Assembly (NCBI GenBank): GCA_963675935.2
Contig: OY780964.2
Span: 1 to 64,000 of the forward strand
Source: G963675935 sp963675935
GTDB lineage: Bacteria; Planctomycetota; Planctomycetia; Pirellulales; Thermoguttaceae
Direction of reading: 5' to 3'
Length of the DNA stretch: 64,000 bases
The notes beneath the pieces are model-generated. The model was not told the origin of the DNA and searched no databases. It saw only the letters and a list, made by a program, of their open reading frames with translations. The position numbers were made by a program, and so were the translations under genes. Shown here one piece after another: positions 17,868 through 27,940 of the stretch (its first letter is position 1; each line of letters begins with the position of its first letter).

Positions 17868-18599
17868 ATGTCCACGAACGACGACCTCAACCGGCGGCTG
17901 GTCGATCAGTACACTGAGATCGTGCGCTTGGCCGGCGGCCTTGCCCACGAAATCAAAAACCCGCTCTCGACCATCCGCATGAACATGGAGCTTCTGGCCG
18001 AGGATTTTTCCGACGCCGACTCGCCGCGCGACCGCCGAGCGATGAAAAAGGTCGAGCTGGTGCAGCGTGAATGCCTGCGGCTGCAAGAACTGCTCGACAA
18101 CTTCCTGCAATTCGCCAAGGCGCATCGGATGAACCTCCAGCCGAGCGACCTGAACGCGCAGGTCCGCCAGATGATCGAATTCTATCGGCCGAAGGCGCAA
18201 CAGGCCGGCGTCGAGGTCGTCGATTATCTGACCGGCAACTTGCCCACGGTGCTGCTGGACCGCGAGGCCTTCCACGGGGCGCTGCTGAACCTGGCGCTCA
18301 ACGCCGAGCAAGCGATGCCCGACGGAGGGCAGTTGGTCGTCCGCACCTACGGCACGGCGAACGGCGTCGCGCTCGATCTGATCGACACCGGCTGCGGGAT
18401 GGACGAGGCGACGCGGTCGAAGATTTTCGAGACGTTCTTTTCGACGAAGCGTGGCGGTTCGGGCTTGGGGTTGCCGACGGTGCGCAAGATCATCGAGGGG
18501 CACGGCGGTCAGATGTCGTTGCAGAGCGAGCCTGGCCGCGGCACGCAGGTGACGCTCAAGCTGCCGGTTCTGGCACGGCTGCCGGGCGACGGCGGTTAG
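17868..18599 (+). CDS. Short sensor-less histidine kinase
   Basis: The 243-residue protein is only a kinase core. The H box is GGLAHEIKNPLSTIRMNMEL with the phosphorylated His near residue 27. The N box is LLNLALNAEQAM, the G1 box DTGCGM, and the F and G2 boxes FETFFSTKRGGSGLGLPTVR. There is no transmembrane or input domain, so it should be cytosolic and take signals through partners; NtrB-like soluble kinases are a comparison. No response regulator is adjacent. Its last 109 bp are duplicated at 22062-22170. The ATG at 17868 fits the family start. Confidence 0.88.
   Translation: MSTNDDLNRRLVDQYTEIVRLAGGLAHEIKNPLSTIRMNMELLAEDFSDADSPRDRRAMKKVELVQRECLRLQELLDNFLQFAKAHRMNLQPSDLNAQVRQMIEFYRPKAQQAGVEVVDYLTGNLPTVLLDREAFHGALLNLALNAEQAMPDGGQLVVRTYGTANGVALDLIDTGCGMDEATRSKIFETFFSTKRGGSGLGLPTVRKIIEGHGGQMSLQSEPGRGTQVTLKLPVLARLPGDGG
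18491..18599 (+). repeat. 109-bp direct repeat, copy 1 (3' end of the kinase gene)
   Basis: The segment coding for the last 36 residues of the kinase, including its stop, is repeated at 22062-22170 with about seven differences. The two copies bracket a 3.5-kb accessory block. Confidence 0.9.
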
Positions 18600-18773
18600 C
18601 CGGCGAACATCGCGAGGCCGTCGGTTTTCTAAAATAATGCGACAGCCATGCTCTGAACGCAAAAATCATCGCAATTTCATTTGTCGCCGAACTCGCTATC
18701 TGGCAAGCACTTACAATTTCGCGAAGCAGACAACCTGTTGGAGGGAGCCTGTGAACAATTGATGACTGCCGGG

Positions 18774-18897
18774 GTAACCGTTCACGGGCCGGGAAAACAT
18801 CGTCATTCTGAGCGTAGCGAAGAATCTCGTCTGGGCCGCGATTCCACGAGAGATTCTTCGCTGCGCTCAGAATGACGGGCGCCCCGTGAACGGTTAC
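18774..18897. mobile_element. MITE (HSERSEES core) with IS-like ends, 9-bp duplication
   Basis: The 124-bp element starts GTAACCGTTCACGGG and its right end, reverse-complemented, also starts GTAACCGTTCACGGG. The same 15 bases form the left end of the insertion sequence at 1939. The core is GTCATTCTGAGCGTAGCGAA and its complement. It is flanked by ACTGCCGGG (18765-18773) and ACTGCTGGG (18898-18906), a 9-bp duplication with one mismatch. It has no coding capacity of its own. The ends suggest it is moved by the transposase of that IS or a relative. Confidence 0.8.
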
Positions 18898-19210
18898 ACT
18901 GCTGGGTTGTCAAGCGCTCGCAAGTGTCGGCCGACGAAGGCTTTTGGGGCGAAGTTGCAGGTCCGTGGATTCGTTCATTTTCGCGGGTGAATTTTGCATT
19001 GTTCGCCATGCTGTCACCGTAGGCACAGACGGGCCGCGGATCAAGGCGTCCGCGGCGTCTTGAAAAAGGGGAAAGGGGACTCAGTGCGCTGGCACGGGGT
19101 TCATGTGAATTGAGCGGATCGGTCGGCGATCGGCGGCGTCACCTGCCCGCCCGACATCCGCGCAATCGCGTTTGGCCGCATCCCGGCGAATACCTATACG
19201 CATGGCCATG

Positions 19211-19253
19211 TTAGCAGCGTGGCGCGACGGGTTCAAGAGAAGTTCTTGGGCCA
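19211..19253. repeat. 43-bp imperfect direct repeat, copy 1
   Basis: TTAGCAGCGTGGCGCGACGG and the following GTTCAAGAGAAGTTCTTGGG recur with a few changes at 22269-22311. Both copies lie just outside the accessory genes of this zone. Confidence 0.6.
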
Positions 19254-19467
19254 AGGAGCGTTGTTTCTTATTTTGGGCTATTTGTCGGCACGACACGACC
19301 AGCCGGGAGGTGGTGTATTGCTGTCGCCCGTCGCTGGGCTAAAATAGGCGGCAACCGACGTCCGCGCCCGGAAGATGGAGCGGAGTCGGCTTGGCGTTTG
19401 TGGAAATCGCCGATCCGTGGGATGTCGAAAACCTGATCTGAGCCAGCCTCCAAAAAGGGACAAAACC

Positions 19468-20337
19468 ATGAGCGAGAATCTCCCTGACAATTCACACGGC
19501 AAGATGGTAGTTTTCGGAGCGAAACAGATTCGACGCATCTGGGTCGAGGAGCAGTGGTTCTTCTCGGTCGTGGATATTATTGCCGTGCTGACCGACAGCG
19601 ATAATCCGCGGAATTATTGGAACATGATGAAGGCCCGCGAGCGGAAAGAGAGCGAGGTTCAGTTGTCCACACTTTGTGTACAACTGAAGCTAACCTCTTC
19701 CGACGGGAAGAGTTATAAAACCGATTGCGTCAACCTCGAATCCGCTTTCCGGGTCATCCAATCCATTCCCAGCCCCAAGGCCGAGCCATTCAAGCGCTGG
19801 CTGGCCAAAGTCGGCTACGAGCGCGTCCAGGAGATTGAAAATCCCGAATTGGCCCAGCAGCGGATGCGGCAGCTCTACCAACAAAAGGGCTATCCGGCCG
19901 ACTGGATCGAAAAGCGCGTCCGCGGCATCGCCGTCCGCGACGAACTGACCGGCGAATGGCAACAGCGCGGGATTGTGGACGAAAAAGACTTTGCCATCCT
20001 CACCGCCGAAATTTCCAAAGCCACGTTCGGTCTGACCCCTTCCGACTACAAAAAGCTCAAGGGTCTGAAGCGCGAAAACCTCCGCGACCACATGACCGAC
20101 CTCGAACTGATCTTCACCATGCTCGGCGAGGCCGCGACCACCGAAATCGCCCGCAACAAAGACGCCCAGGGTTTTGTGCCGAACAAGCAGGCCGCACGGG
20201 AAGGCGGCTCGGTCGCGGGCAGCGCTCGCCGGCAGCTTGAATCGAAGTCGGGCCGCAAGGTCGTCACCCCGCAGAACTACCTTACCGACAAATCCAAGCC
20301 AAAATCAAAACCAAAACTGCCACCGAAGTCCGAGTGA
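19468..20337 (+). CDS. BRO-N domain (phage antirepressor-like) protein
   Basis: Start at the ATG 19468, with AAAAAGGGA upstream. The 289-residue product carries an N-terminal BRO-N type domain: IRRIWVEEQWFFSVVDIIAV, then SDNPRNYWNMMKARE and SYKTDCVNLESAFRVIQSIP. The C-terminal half (WIEKRVRGIAVRDELTGEW, DLELIFTMLGEAATTEIAR) matches the extended form found in many bacterial chromosomes, often annotated DNA-damage-inducible or antirepressor-like. It probably binds DNA. The basic tail (KPKSKPKLPPKSE) is low in complexity. It lies in an accessory block; role in this genome unknown. Confidence 0.8.
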   Translation: MSENLPDNSHGKMVVFGAKQIRRIWVEEQWFFSVVDIIAVLTDSDNPRNYWNMMKARERKESEVQLSTLCVQLKLTSSDGKSYKTDCVNLESAFRVIQSIPSPKAEPFKRWLAKVGYERVQEIENPELAQQRMRQLYQQKGYPADWIEKRVRGIAVRDELTGEWQQRGIVDEKDFAILTAEISKATFGLTPSDYKKLKGLKRENLRDHMTDLELIFTMLGEAATTEIARNKDAQGFVPNKQAAREGGSVAGSARRQLESKSGRKVVTPQNYLTDKSKPKSKPKLPPKSE

Positions 20338-20376
20338 CCATCAACAAGGCCGAGAAAATATTTGGGGGAGACATTC

Positions 20377-21066
20377 GTGGAAATCGACCGGAACAGAACC
20401 TACGCCGTGATCTCCGGTGACATCATCGGATCGTCGAAGTTGTCGCCGTCGAAACGTGCCGAGTTGCCTGATATTATGAAGCAGGCATCAAACGAGCTTC
20501 GCACCTTCCTGGGGGAATCAATTCCCTTGAGCGTGGACATCTTTGCCGGCGATTCATGGCAATTGCTGGTAAGTGACCCAGGCGAGGCGCTCAAAGCTGC
20601 CCTGTTCTATCGGAGCAGCATCATCGTAGCGACAGAAAAGAAGATTGACACGCGGTTGGTGATCGCCGTCGGAAAGGTGGATTTCGTGCCCGGAGAAAGG
20701 GTTTCGGAAGGCGATGGTGAAGCATTCCGTCTGTCCGGGCGGGGCCTGAAGGAAGCCAGCAAGCAACACATGCAGTTCGTCGCCGAGCAATGCGACGATT
20801 GCGATCTCTGGGATGCAACATTCGGCCTGCTGGACTCGATTGCGAGGCGATGGACGGGGAAACAAGCGCAGGCAATTGCCGGCGCTCTGCAGGGCTGGTC
20901 CCATGCCGAAATCGCCTCTCACTGCAAGCCTCCCATCGAGAGGGGTAGCGTCACTCGTCTGCTTGCTATGGCAAACTGGCACGCCATCGAGCGAGTCGTG
21001 GAAGTGTTCCAATTGAAGTATGGTGCCACTAACGGGTGTAGCTCCAAAGCGCTCCACAAGCCATAA
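20377..21066 (+). CDS. SatD-like protein
   Basis: I choose GTG 20377 since GGGGGAG lies six bases before it; a TTG at 20362 is in frame but overlaps that ribosome site. The 229-residue protein has a nucleotide-cyclase-like start (YAVISGDIIGSSKLSPSKRA) and the FAGDSWQLLVSDPGEALKAA stretch seen in SatD-like proteins, then a C-terminal helix-turn-helix type region (AIAGALQGWSHAEIASHCKP). SatD-like genes are often followed by DUF3307 membrane protein genes, as here. The function of the pair is not established; the fold suggests nucleotide binding. Confidence 0.65.
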   Translation: MEIDRNRTYAVISGDIIGSSKLSPSKRAELPDIMKQASNELRTFLGESIPLSVDIFAGDSWQLLVSDPGEALKAALFYRSSIIVATEKKIDTRLVIAVGKVDFVPGERVSEGDGEAFRLSGRGLKEASKQHMQFVAEQCDDCDLWDATFGLLDSIARRWTGKQAQAIAGALQGWSHAEIASHCKPPIERGSVTRLLAMANWHAIERVVEVFQLKYGATNGCSSKALHKP

Positions 21067-21135
21067 GTAGCGCCAGAGACATACCACCCGAATGTATTAA
21101 GTTTATAATTTTCAGGGTACAAGCGACCCCAAATC

Positions 21136-21945
21136 ATGGACATCCACGCAAAAACGGCTTTGCTGGCAATTGTGGCAGCGCACCTCGTGGCCGATTTCTG
21201 GCTTCAGGGAGACGGCGTTGTTGCCGCGAAGCGTCAGTTCCGCATTGCCGCGTATCTGAAACATGCCGTTGTCCACGCTCTTGCCGCCTACGCCTTTGCC
21301 GGCCTGTGGCTCGTGTGGCAAATACCGGTCGCGGTATTTGCCAGCCATTTTGCCATTGACGGCCTGAAGGAATCGTTGCTTCGCTGGTTGGCGCCCAAGG
21401 ACGCCGAGGACAAACCTGTCGCGCGATGGAAGCTCTGGGCCATCATCCTCGATCAGCTACTCCACGTCGCGGTGCTTGCCGCAATAGTGGCGATCCTCAG
21501 CATCTGCGGTACGATCTCGGTCGAGCCCTACTGGAGCGATCTTCTCGGAAACACGTTGTGGCTGAAGGCCCTTGTATTGCTGTGTGGCGCAATCCTGACC
21601 ATTGTGGCCGGTGGGGTCCTTGTCGGCATCTTCGTCCAGCCATTGCTCCAAGAGATCCGTAGCGCACACAAGTCCAAGGAAATCGTACCGGAGCAACGAG
21701 GACTGCAAAACGGCGGGAGGCTGATCGGCCAACTGGAACGCACGCTGATTCTCTTATTCATTCTGTCTGCCCAACCCGCGGGCGTCGGCTTTCTGATTGC
21801 GGCCAAATCGATTTTTCGTTTTGGCGAACTGAAGGACAACGAGACCCGCATGGAAGCCGAGTACATCATCATTGGGACGATGCTCAGCTTCACCTGGGCG
21901 CTTGCCATCGCTTGGCTCACGCAATGGGCGATAACCGCCCTCTGA
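21136..21945 (+). CDS. DUF3307 membrane protein
   Basis: The 269-residue protein has about six hydrophobic segments. Its N-terminus (LLAIVAAHLVADFWLQGDGV) with the AHLVADFxxQ motif and the following LKHAVVHALAAYAFAG and FASHFAIDGLK stretch are the hallmarks of DUF3307. It should sit in the inner membrane. It lies 69 bp after the SatD-like gene and probably works with it. Function unknown. Confidence 0.8.
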   Translation: MDIHAKTALLAIVAAHLVADFWLQGDGVVAAKRQFRIAAYLKHAVVHALAAYAFAGLWLVWQIPVAVFASHFAIDGLKESLLRWLAPKDAEDKPVARWKLWAIILDQLLHVAVLAAIVAILSICGTISVEPYWSDLLGNTLWLKALVLLCGAILTIVAGGVLVGIFVQPLLQEIRSAHKSKEIVPEQRGLQNGGRLIGQLERTLILLFILSAQPAGVGFLIAAKSIFRFGELKDNETRMEAEYIIIGTMLSFTWALAIAWLTQWAITAL

Positions 21946-21990
21946 ACGCGCCCTATTTGTCAAAACAACACACGGCACACAACACGAACT

Positions 21991-22059
21991 ATGGCAAAAC
22001 GCAACACGAAAACCACCGCCACGCCCGTCGAGTCGATCCGACACAAGGACACTCGCTAG
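21991..22059 (+). pseudogene. N-terminal fragment, possibly of a DNA methyltransferase
   Basis: Only 22 codons: MAKRNTKTTATPVESIRHKD then TR and a stop. The VESIRHKD-x-R pattern resembles the first residues of some type III-like adenine methyltransferases (VExxRHKDKRxNIP). It is followed directly by the copied kinase end at 22062, so the rest of the gene was lost at a recombination point. Identification is tentative. Confidence 0.35.
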
Positions 22060-22061
22060 AA

Positions 22062-22170
22062 CATCGAGGGCCACGGCGGTCAGATGTCGTTGCAGAGCGA
22101 GCCGGGCCGCGGCACGCAGGTGACGCTCAAGCTGCCGGTTCTGACGCGGTTGCCGGGGGATGGCGGTTAG
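22062..22170 (+). repeat. 109-bp direct repeat, copy 2 (kinase 3' end, isolated)
   Basis: An isolated copy of the last 109 bp of the histidine kinase gene (18491-18599), with about seven substitutions, stop codon included. It is joined to the methyltransferase-like fragment two bases upstream. Confidence 0.9.
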
Positions 22171-22188
22171 GATCGGCGCGCGAATAAG

Positions 22189-22241
22189 TGTCGCCTTTCG
22201 CTCCGCGAAAGTACGCGGCTTTCGCGGAGCGAAAGGCGACA
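22189..22241. repeat. Perfect hairpin, TGTCGCCTTTCGCTCCGCG
   Basis: TGTCGCCTTTCGCTCCGCGA, a loop around GTACGC, and its perfect complement make a 23-bp stem. It lies in the 400-bp gap before the convergent DUF4276 gene. The 43-bp repeat copy follows at 22269. Confidence 0.85.
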
Positions 22242-22268
22242 TTCCGACAGTTATTGATTCATCAATCC

Positions 22269-22311
22269 TTAGCAGCGCGGTGCGACGGGTTCAAGAGAAT
22301 ATCGTGGGCCG
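22269..22311. repeat. 43-bp imperfect direct repeat, copy 2
   Basis: Copy of 19211-19253 with several substitutions, next to the 3' end of the DUF4276 gene. Confidence 0.55.
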
Positions 22312-22353
22312 ATGCCGAAAACTCCGCCCATGATGTCATTGGCCATACTTTTC

Positions 22354-22974
22354 TCAAGATTGCCTCGGCCCTTCACAGCGCAACGCCAATTCGCGGCAAA
22401 GTTTATCGAAGGATGGCGACCGACTCCTGCACATTGCCATATCCATTTTCGCCGTCATACTTGGTTGATCTTGCGTTTCGCTGTATTTTGCTCCCTTGAA
22501 GTGCCGCTTGATCCATCCCTTTCCAAGTCGCTGTTGTTCGGGAGCGACAGGAATCTCCTCGACGCCCGGTAAGTTGAGATAATCTCGAAGCGATTCGGCC
22601 GCCGCGATGAACCATGTTTCATAAGCGACATTGGCGATAATGCAAATCGTATCGACATCCGAACGAGCGGTCTTCGCCCAGCCAAGCAATTCCGGAGCAA
22701 GGCGGCAGGGCAAATCCTCATCGGCGTCCACGAGGATCAGGATTGCGCTGGGCATTAGAACTCCCGGCGCAACGGCAAGTTTCATCGCCGCCAATTGAAC
22801 GGCTTTTCCCAGTTCGTTTTGCTTTGCCAACTTGTGCCGCTTTTGTCGAATGGGCTGCAAAACGTCAATACACTCGCCGCCGAGAAGTTCTTGCCATATT
22901 CTCGTTAGAAGCAGCCGCACGGCCGCGCATTCCCCATGTCCTTCGACAATCGCCGCCACGCGCAATTGTTTCAC
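22354..22974 (-). CDS. DUF4276 (Toprim-like) protein
   Basis: The 206-residue product has the DUF4276 signature: VAAIVEGHGECAAVRLLLTR at the N-terminus and AILILVDADEDLPCRLAPEL near residue 80. The conserved Glu and the DADED acidic cluster match the metal-binding E and DxD of Toprim folds, so a nuclease-like activity is plausible. Its ATG overlaps the stop of the upstream AAA ATPase by 4 bp. Such ATPase plus Toprim-like pairs recall OLD-family and PARIS defence modules, but DUF4276 pairs are not proven to be one. Confidence 0.8.
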   Translation of the reverse strand: MKQLRVAAIVEGHGECAAVRLLLTRIWQELLGGECIDVLQPIRQKRHKLAKQNELGKAVQLAAMKLAVAPGVLMPSAILILVDADEDLPCRLAPELLGWAKTARSDVDTICIIANVAYETWFIAAAESLRDYLNLPGVEEIPVAPEQQRLGKGWIKRHFKGAKYSETQDQPSMTAKMDMAMCRSRSPSFDKLCRELALRCEGPRQS

Positions 22975-24227
22975 GGAAGTTCCTCGTCGGCAGAGGCAAA
23001 GAAGTTCATTTGAAGTTGGCGTTCCAAGTCTTTCGGATCAATTTGCAGTTGATCCATCCTCAACAATTCGCCGGCCGAATAAAGATGTTCTTGAATCGCT
23101 TGGCGGCTTGCGGCATCAACGAGGCCGATGTTCGTGGTTCCCTGCGTGACTTGAACGGCCAGCAGGCGGTCATTTTCCGGATCCACTTGATCGACCAAAT
23201 CGGGGCTGTGGGTGGTTATCAAGACTTGCGTTCGAACGCTTGCTTCCCGCAAAACGTCCATCAATGCGCCGGCCGCAGCCGGATGCAGGGCCGTTTCCGG
23301 CTCCTCGATGCCGACGAGCCGGACGGATTTTTTATGCTCAACGAGTTGCATGACGGCGACCAATGTTCCCAAAGCACGCAATGTTCCATCCGACATGCTG
23401 GCGGCGTAAAACCGCCACGGATGCTCAGCGCCTTCGACACCCTGGCGAAATTCCAATGTTTCACGAGGGCCCAAGGCGACTCGGTGAACATCGCTGATGC
23501 CCGGAACGATTGTCGAAAGATATTTTGTGATTCGCTCGGCGATTTCCGGCTGGTCTTTCTCCAATCTCGCAATGACACTGGCGATATTCCCGCCATCGTG
23601 ATGCAGTAGTTCCTTGGCGTCCGGGCTTTGGAATTCTTTCATGACTTCGGGGTTGACATTGTAAAACCCCATCGCCAGAAGGCCGTCGTAGACGCCTCGA
23701 AAATCTGGAAGTCCCGCCGCATTGACCAAGTACAAACGGTCATCGGCCGCGGGCGGCATGCTTTCCTTCGAAGCTTTTTCTATTATCCCTTCACGAACAA
23801 GGTAATGCGCAATGGTTCGATTGTTCGGAGTTAGAATTTGCAGCTCTTCCCGCTTTACACAAAAGCCGCCGTCCGGCCGCGATCCCACTTCAAACCCATA
23901 GATGGCCGTATCCCACCGGCCGAGATTCATTTCCAACTGAATTGCGAAATTCCTTGGGTGTCCCGTGCTGCGGCGACGAACAGCGTCGATACCCCCGCGC
24001 GACTTGATCGCGTGGTCCAATGAAGTCTGCAATCCATCTGCGACCAGATGCAACGCATCGAGAAAGTTGCTCTTCCCAGATCCATTCCGTCCGACAAGAA
24101 TCGTCAAGGCCCCAAGCTCAACGGAACAATCGCCAATGCTTTTATAGTTTCGTATGGAAACCCGTTTCAAAAACGGTTCCATGCCATCTGATGGACTTTC
24201 GTTGGGAACCGCGTTTGCTTCTAGCAT
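22971..24227 (-). CDS. AAA ATPase (OLD/RecF-like), partner of DUF4276
   Basis: The 418-residue ATPase has a Walker A near residue 50 (LVGRNGSGKSNFLDALHLVA), a signature-like MSDGTLRALGTLVAV, a Walker B (RLVGIEEPETALHPAAAG) and a D-loop/H-switch region (VLITTHSPDLVDQV). This is the SMC-like arrangement of AAA_15/21 proteins used in OLD-type nucleases. AAAGGTGA precedes the start at 24227; an internal Met at 24182 is a possible alternative. It overlaps the DUF4276 gene by 4 bp, so both are made together. A phage-defence role is inferred from architecture and the accessory location. Confidence 0.85.
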   Translation of the reverse strand: MLEANAVPNESPSDGMEPFLKRVSIRNYKSIGDCSVELGALTILVGRNGSGKSNFLDALHLVADGLQTSLDHAIKSRGGIDAVRRRSTGHPRNFAIQLEMNLGRWDTAIYGFEVGSRPDGGFCVKREELQILTPNNRTIAHYLVREGIIEKASKESMPPAADDRLYLVNAAGLPDFRGVYDGLLAMGFYNVNPEVMKEFQSPDAKELLHHDGGNIASVIARLEKDQPEIAERITKYLSTIVPGISDVHRVALGPRETLEFRQGVEGAEHPWRFYAASMSDGTLRALGTLVAVMQLVEHKKSVRLVGIEEPETALHPAAAGALMDVLREASVRTQVLITTHSPDLVDQVDPENDRLLAVQVTQGTTNIGLVDAASRQAIQEHLYSAGELLRMDQLQIDPKDLERQLQMNFFASADEELP

Positions 24228-24284
24228 TTGCTCACCTTTGAACTGTCACAAAATGCCGGCAAGTATGCCACCGCCGCGCCTTTC

Positions 24285-26795
<2,511 letters not shown>

Positions 26796-26867
26796 AATAT
26801 TCTTTTCAGGTAATGAAATCTAGCTTCTGGCGGGGCTTGCCTCGCTCGGCCCACCCTGCCATTCTTT

Positions 26868-27239
26868 CTATTGATTTGGTTTCGGATATTTATTGAGTCT
26901 GTTGATTACGCCGAGCAAAGTAAGCATGGCCATGGTGCTAAGAGCAAACATCTGAGAAGAATTAGCGCCATCAAAGTATGACCAAATAACGATGGAGAAG
27001 GCAATAACAGGACACAGCACAACTACCCACATATTTTGTGTGTGTTTTTCGCGTATTTCCGCCGCCAAGGTTTGAAAGCTTGGCTCCGCCATCTGGCGCA
27101 TTGTTTCCGCACGAGCCTCGCACGAGCCTTTGCACGCAAGCCCGTTGGGAACTTCGGCTAGACAATCCTCGCAAAGGCCCTTGCCACACGATTTGCAAAC
27201 ACCGATGGCGGGCTTGTCTCGATGGTTGAAACAATTCAT
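26868..27239 (-). CDS. Small membrane protein with B-box-type zinc finger
   Basis: The first 45 residues hold Cys and His at B-box spacing (CFNHRDKPAIGVCKSCGKGL, CEDC, CKGSC). Two hydrophobic segments follow (WVVVLCPVIAFSIVIWSY and FALSTMAMLTLLGVI). This zinc-ribbon plus two-helix layout is common for small bacterial proteins of unknown function, probably anchored in the inner membrane. It lies between gyrB and another zinc-finger gene. Confidence 0.65.
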   Translation of the reverse strand: MNCFNHRDKPAIGVCKSCGKGLCEDCLAEVPNGLACKGSCEARAETMRQMAEPSFQTLAAEIREKHTQNMWVVVLCPVIAFSIVIWSYFDGANSSQMFALSTMAMLTLLGVINRLNKYPKPNQ

Positions 27240-27257
27240 GATCTTGTTTATTGTTGT

Positions 27258-27473
27258 TTACTTGCCGACTTCGGCTTTTGCAAAAGCCGGCGAATCCGCT
27301 TCAATGGCTCGCATAGCTGCGGGATCGTAAATTCGCTCGTTGCACTCAGGGCATTCGTAGAATTCGAGATTATCAACGGAATACGTGCAACCGTGATATT
27401 CTCCCGTCCACTTCCGCCGAACTTTTTGGATTTTCGCGCTGCCGCAAGATGGGCATTGTGTAATTTTCTTCAT
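27258..27473 (-). CDS. YgiT/MqsA-type zinc-finger small protein
   Basis: The 71-residue product has two CxxC pairs: ITQCPSCGSAKIQKVRRKWT and FYECPECNERIYDP. The arrangement, with the GEYHGCTYSVDNL between, matches the zinc-binding N-terminal half of YgiT/MqsA-like antitoxins or the free-standing YgiT-type finger proteins. No toxin gene is beside it. It ends 18 bases before the B-box gene. Confidence 0.6.
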   Translation of the reverse strand: MKKITQCPSCGSAKIQKVRRKWTGEYHGCTYSVDNLEFYECPECNERIYDPAAMRAIEADSPAFAKAEVGK

Positions 27474-27505
27474 GGCGACACCCCCTAGGGACTGCGCAAA
27501 TTACC

Positions 27506-27564
27506 GTAGGACGGATTTCCAAATCCGTCCGGTTTTCAGAGACGGATTCGGAAATCCGTCCTAC
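27506..27564. repeat. Palindrome, GTAGGACGGATTTCCAAATC
   Basis: GTAGGACGGATTTCC and GGAAATCCGTCCTAC form the outer arms, and an inner GGATTTCCAAATCC unit is itself self-complementary. It sits between the zinc-finger gene and the DciA-like gene. Confidence 0.85.
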
Positions 27565-27595
27565 AAATTTGATCAACTTATTTTTGCACAGCCGC

Positions 27596-27898
27596 TTATT
27601 CGATCTTCCCCACCCGGAATCGAATATTCTTGATTCCCTCGTCCGGCAAAAGCCTTCCAAGCGTCTCCAACAATAAAACCTTCTGAAAGCCCAACTCTTG
27701 CACGAGGATCGAATTGGCCACGACCACTTCCAACGTGCCGCGACGCAATTGGCCGGGCCGCGTGTACTGCGCCGCCAACGGGCCGGCCGCCTCGCGCCAC
27801 GCCGCTTCATAATTCGCTGCGCTCTGCACCCGCGCAAATCCACGCCGAGCCATCAGCTCGGATAACACGTTGCCGATCTTTTGCGGGCCGCGGGCCAT
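27596..27898 (-). CDS. dciA: DUF721 protein, probable DciA helicase loader
   Basis: I choose the ATG at 27898, preceded by GGGGGTC, giving 100 residues; in-frame TTG/GTG codons at 27937 and 27934 lack a site. The fold-defining pattern is PQKIGNVLSELMARRGFARV, then AAWREAAGPLAAQYTRPGQL and TLEVVVANSILVQELGFQK, as in the DUF721/DciA KH-like domain. DciA recruits the replicative helicase DnaB in most bacteria that lack DnaC. Its place right after dnaN supports that role. Confidence 0.8.
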   Translation of the reverse strand: MARGPQKIGNVLSELMARRGFARVQSAANYEAAWREAAGPLAAQYTRPGQLRRGTLEVVVANSILVQELGFQKVLLLETLGRLLPDEGIKNIRFRVGKIE

Positions 27899-27940
27899 TG
27901 ACCCCCGACTATTTTTTGCGTTCAATGTTTTCACCAACCG

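Larger units (their letters stand above)
18600..19467. other. Gene-free stretch between the kinase and the BRO-N gene
   Basis: Nearly 870 bp without a gene I can support. It contains the MITE at 18774-18897 and a 43-bp sequence (TTAGCAGCGTGGCGCGACGG and continuation, 19211-19253) that recurs at 22269-22311. Read on the minus strand the latter gives LLLNPSRHAA-like residues, a tail seen in some small proteins, so it may be gene debris. Confidence 0.5.

Noticed and set aside
18803..18875. Small frames coding HSERSEES-like peptides here and at 31960, 47880, 48760 and 55970
   Set aside because: They are translations of a palindromic repeat, not genes. Only the copy inside the signal peptidase gene is part of a protein.
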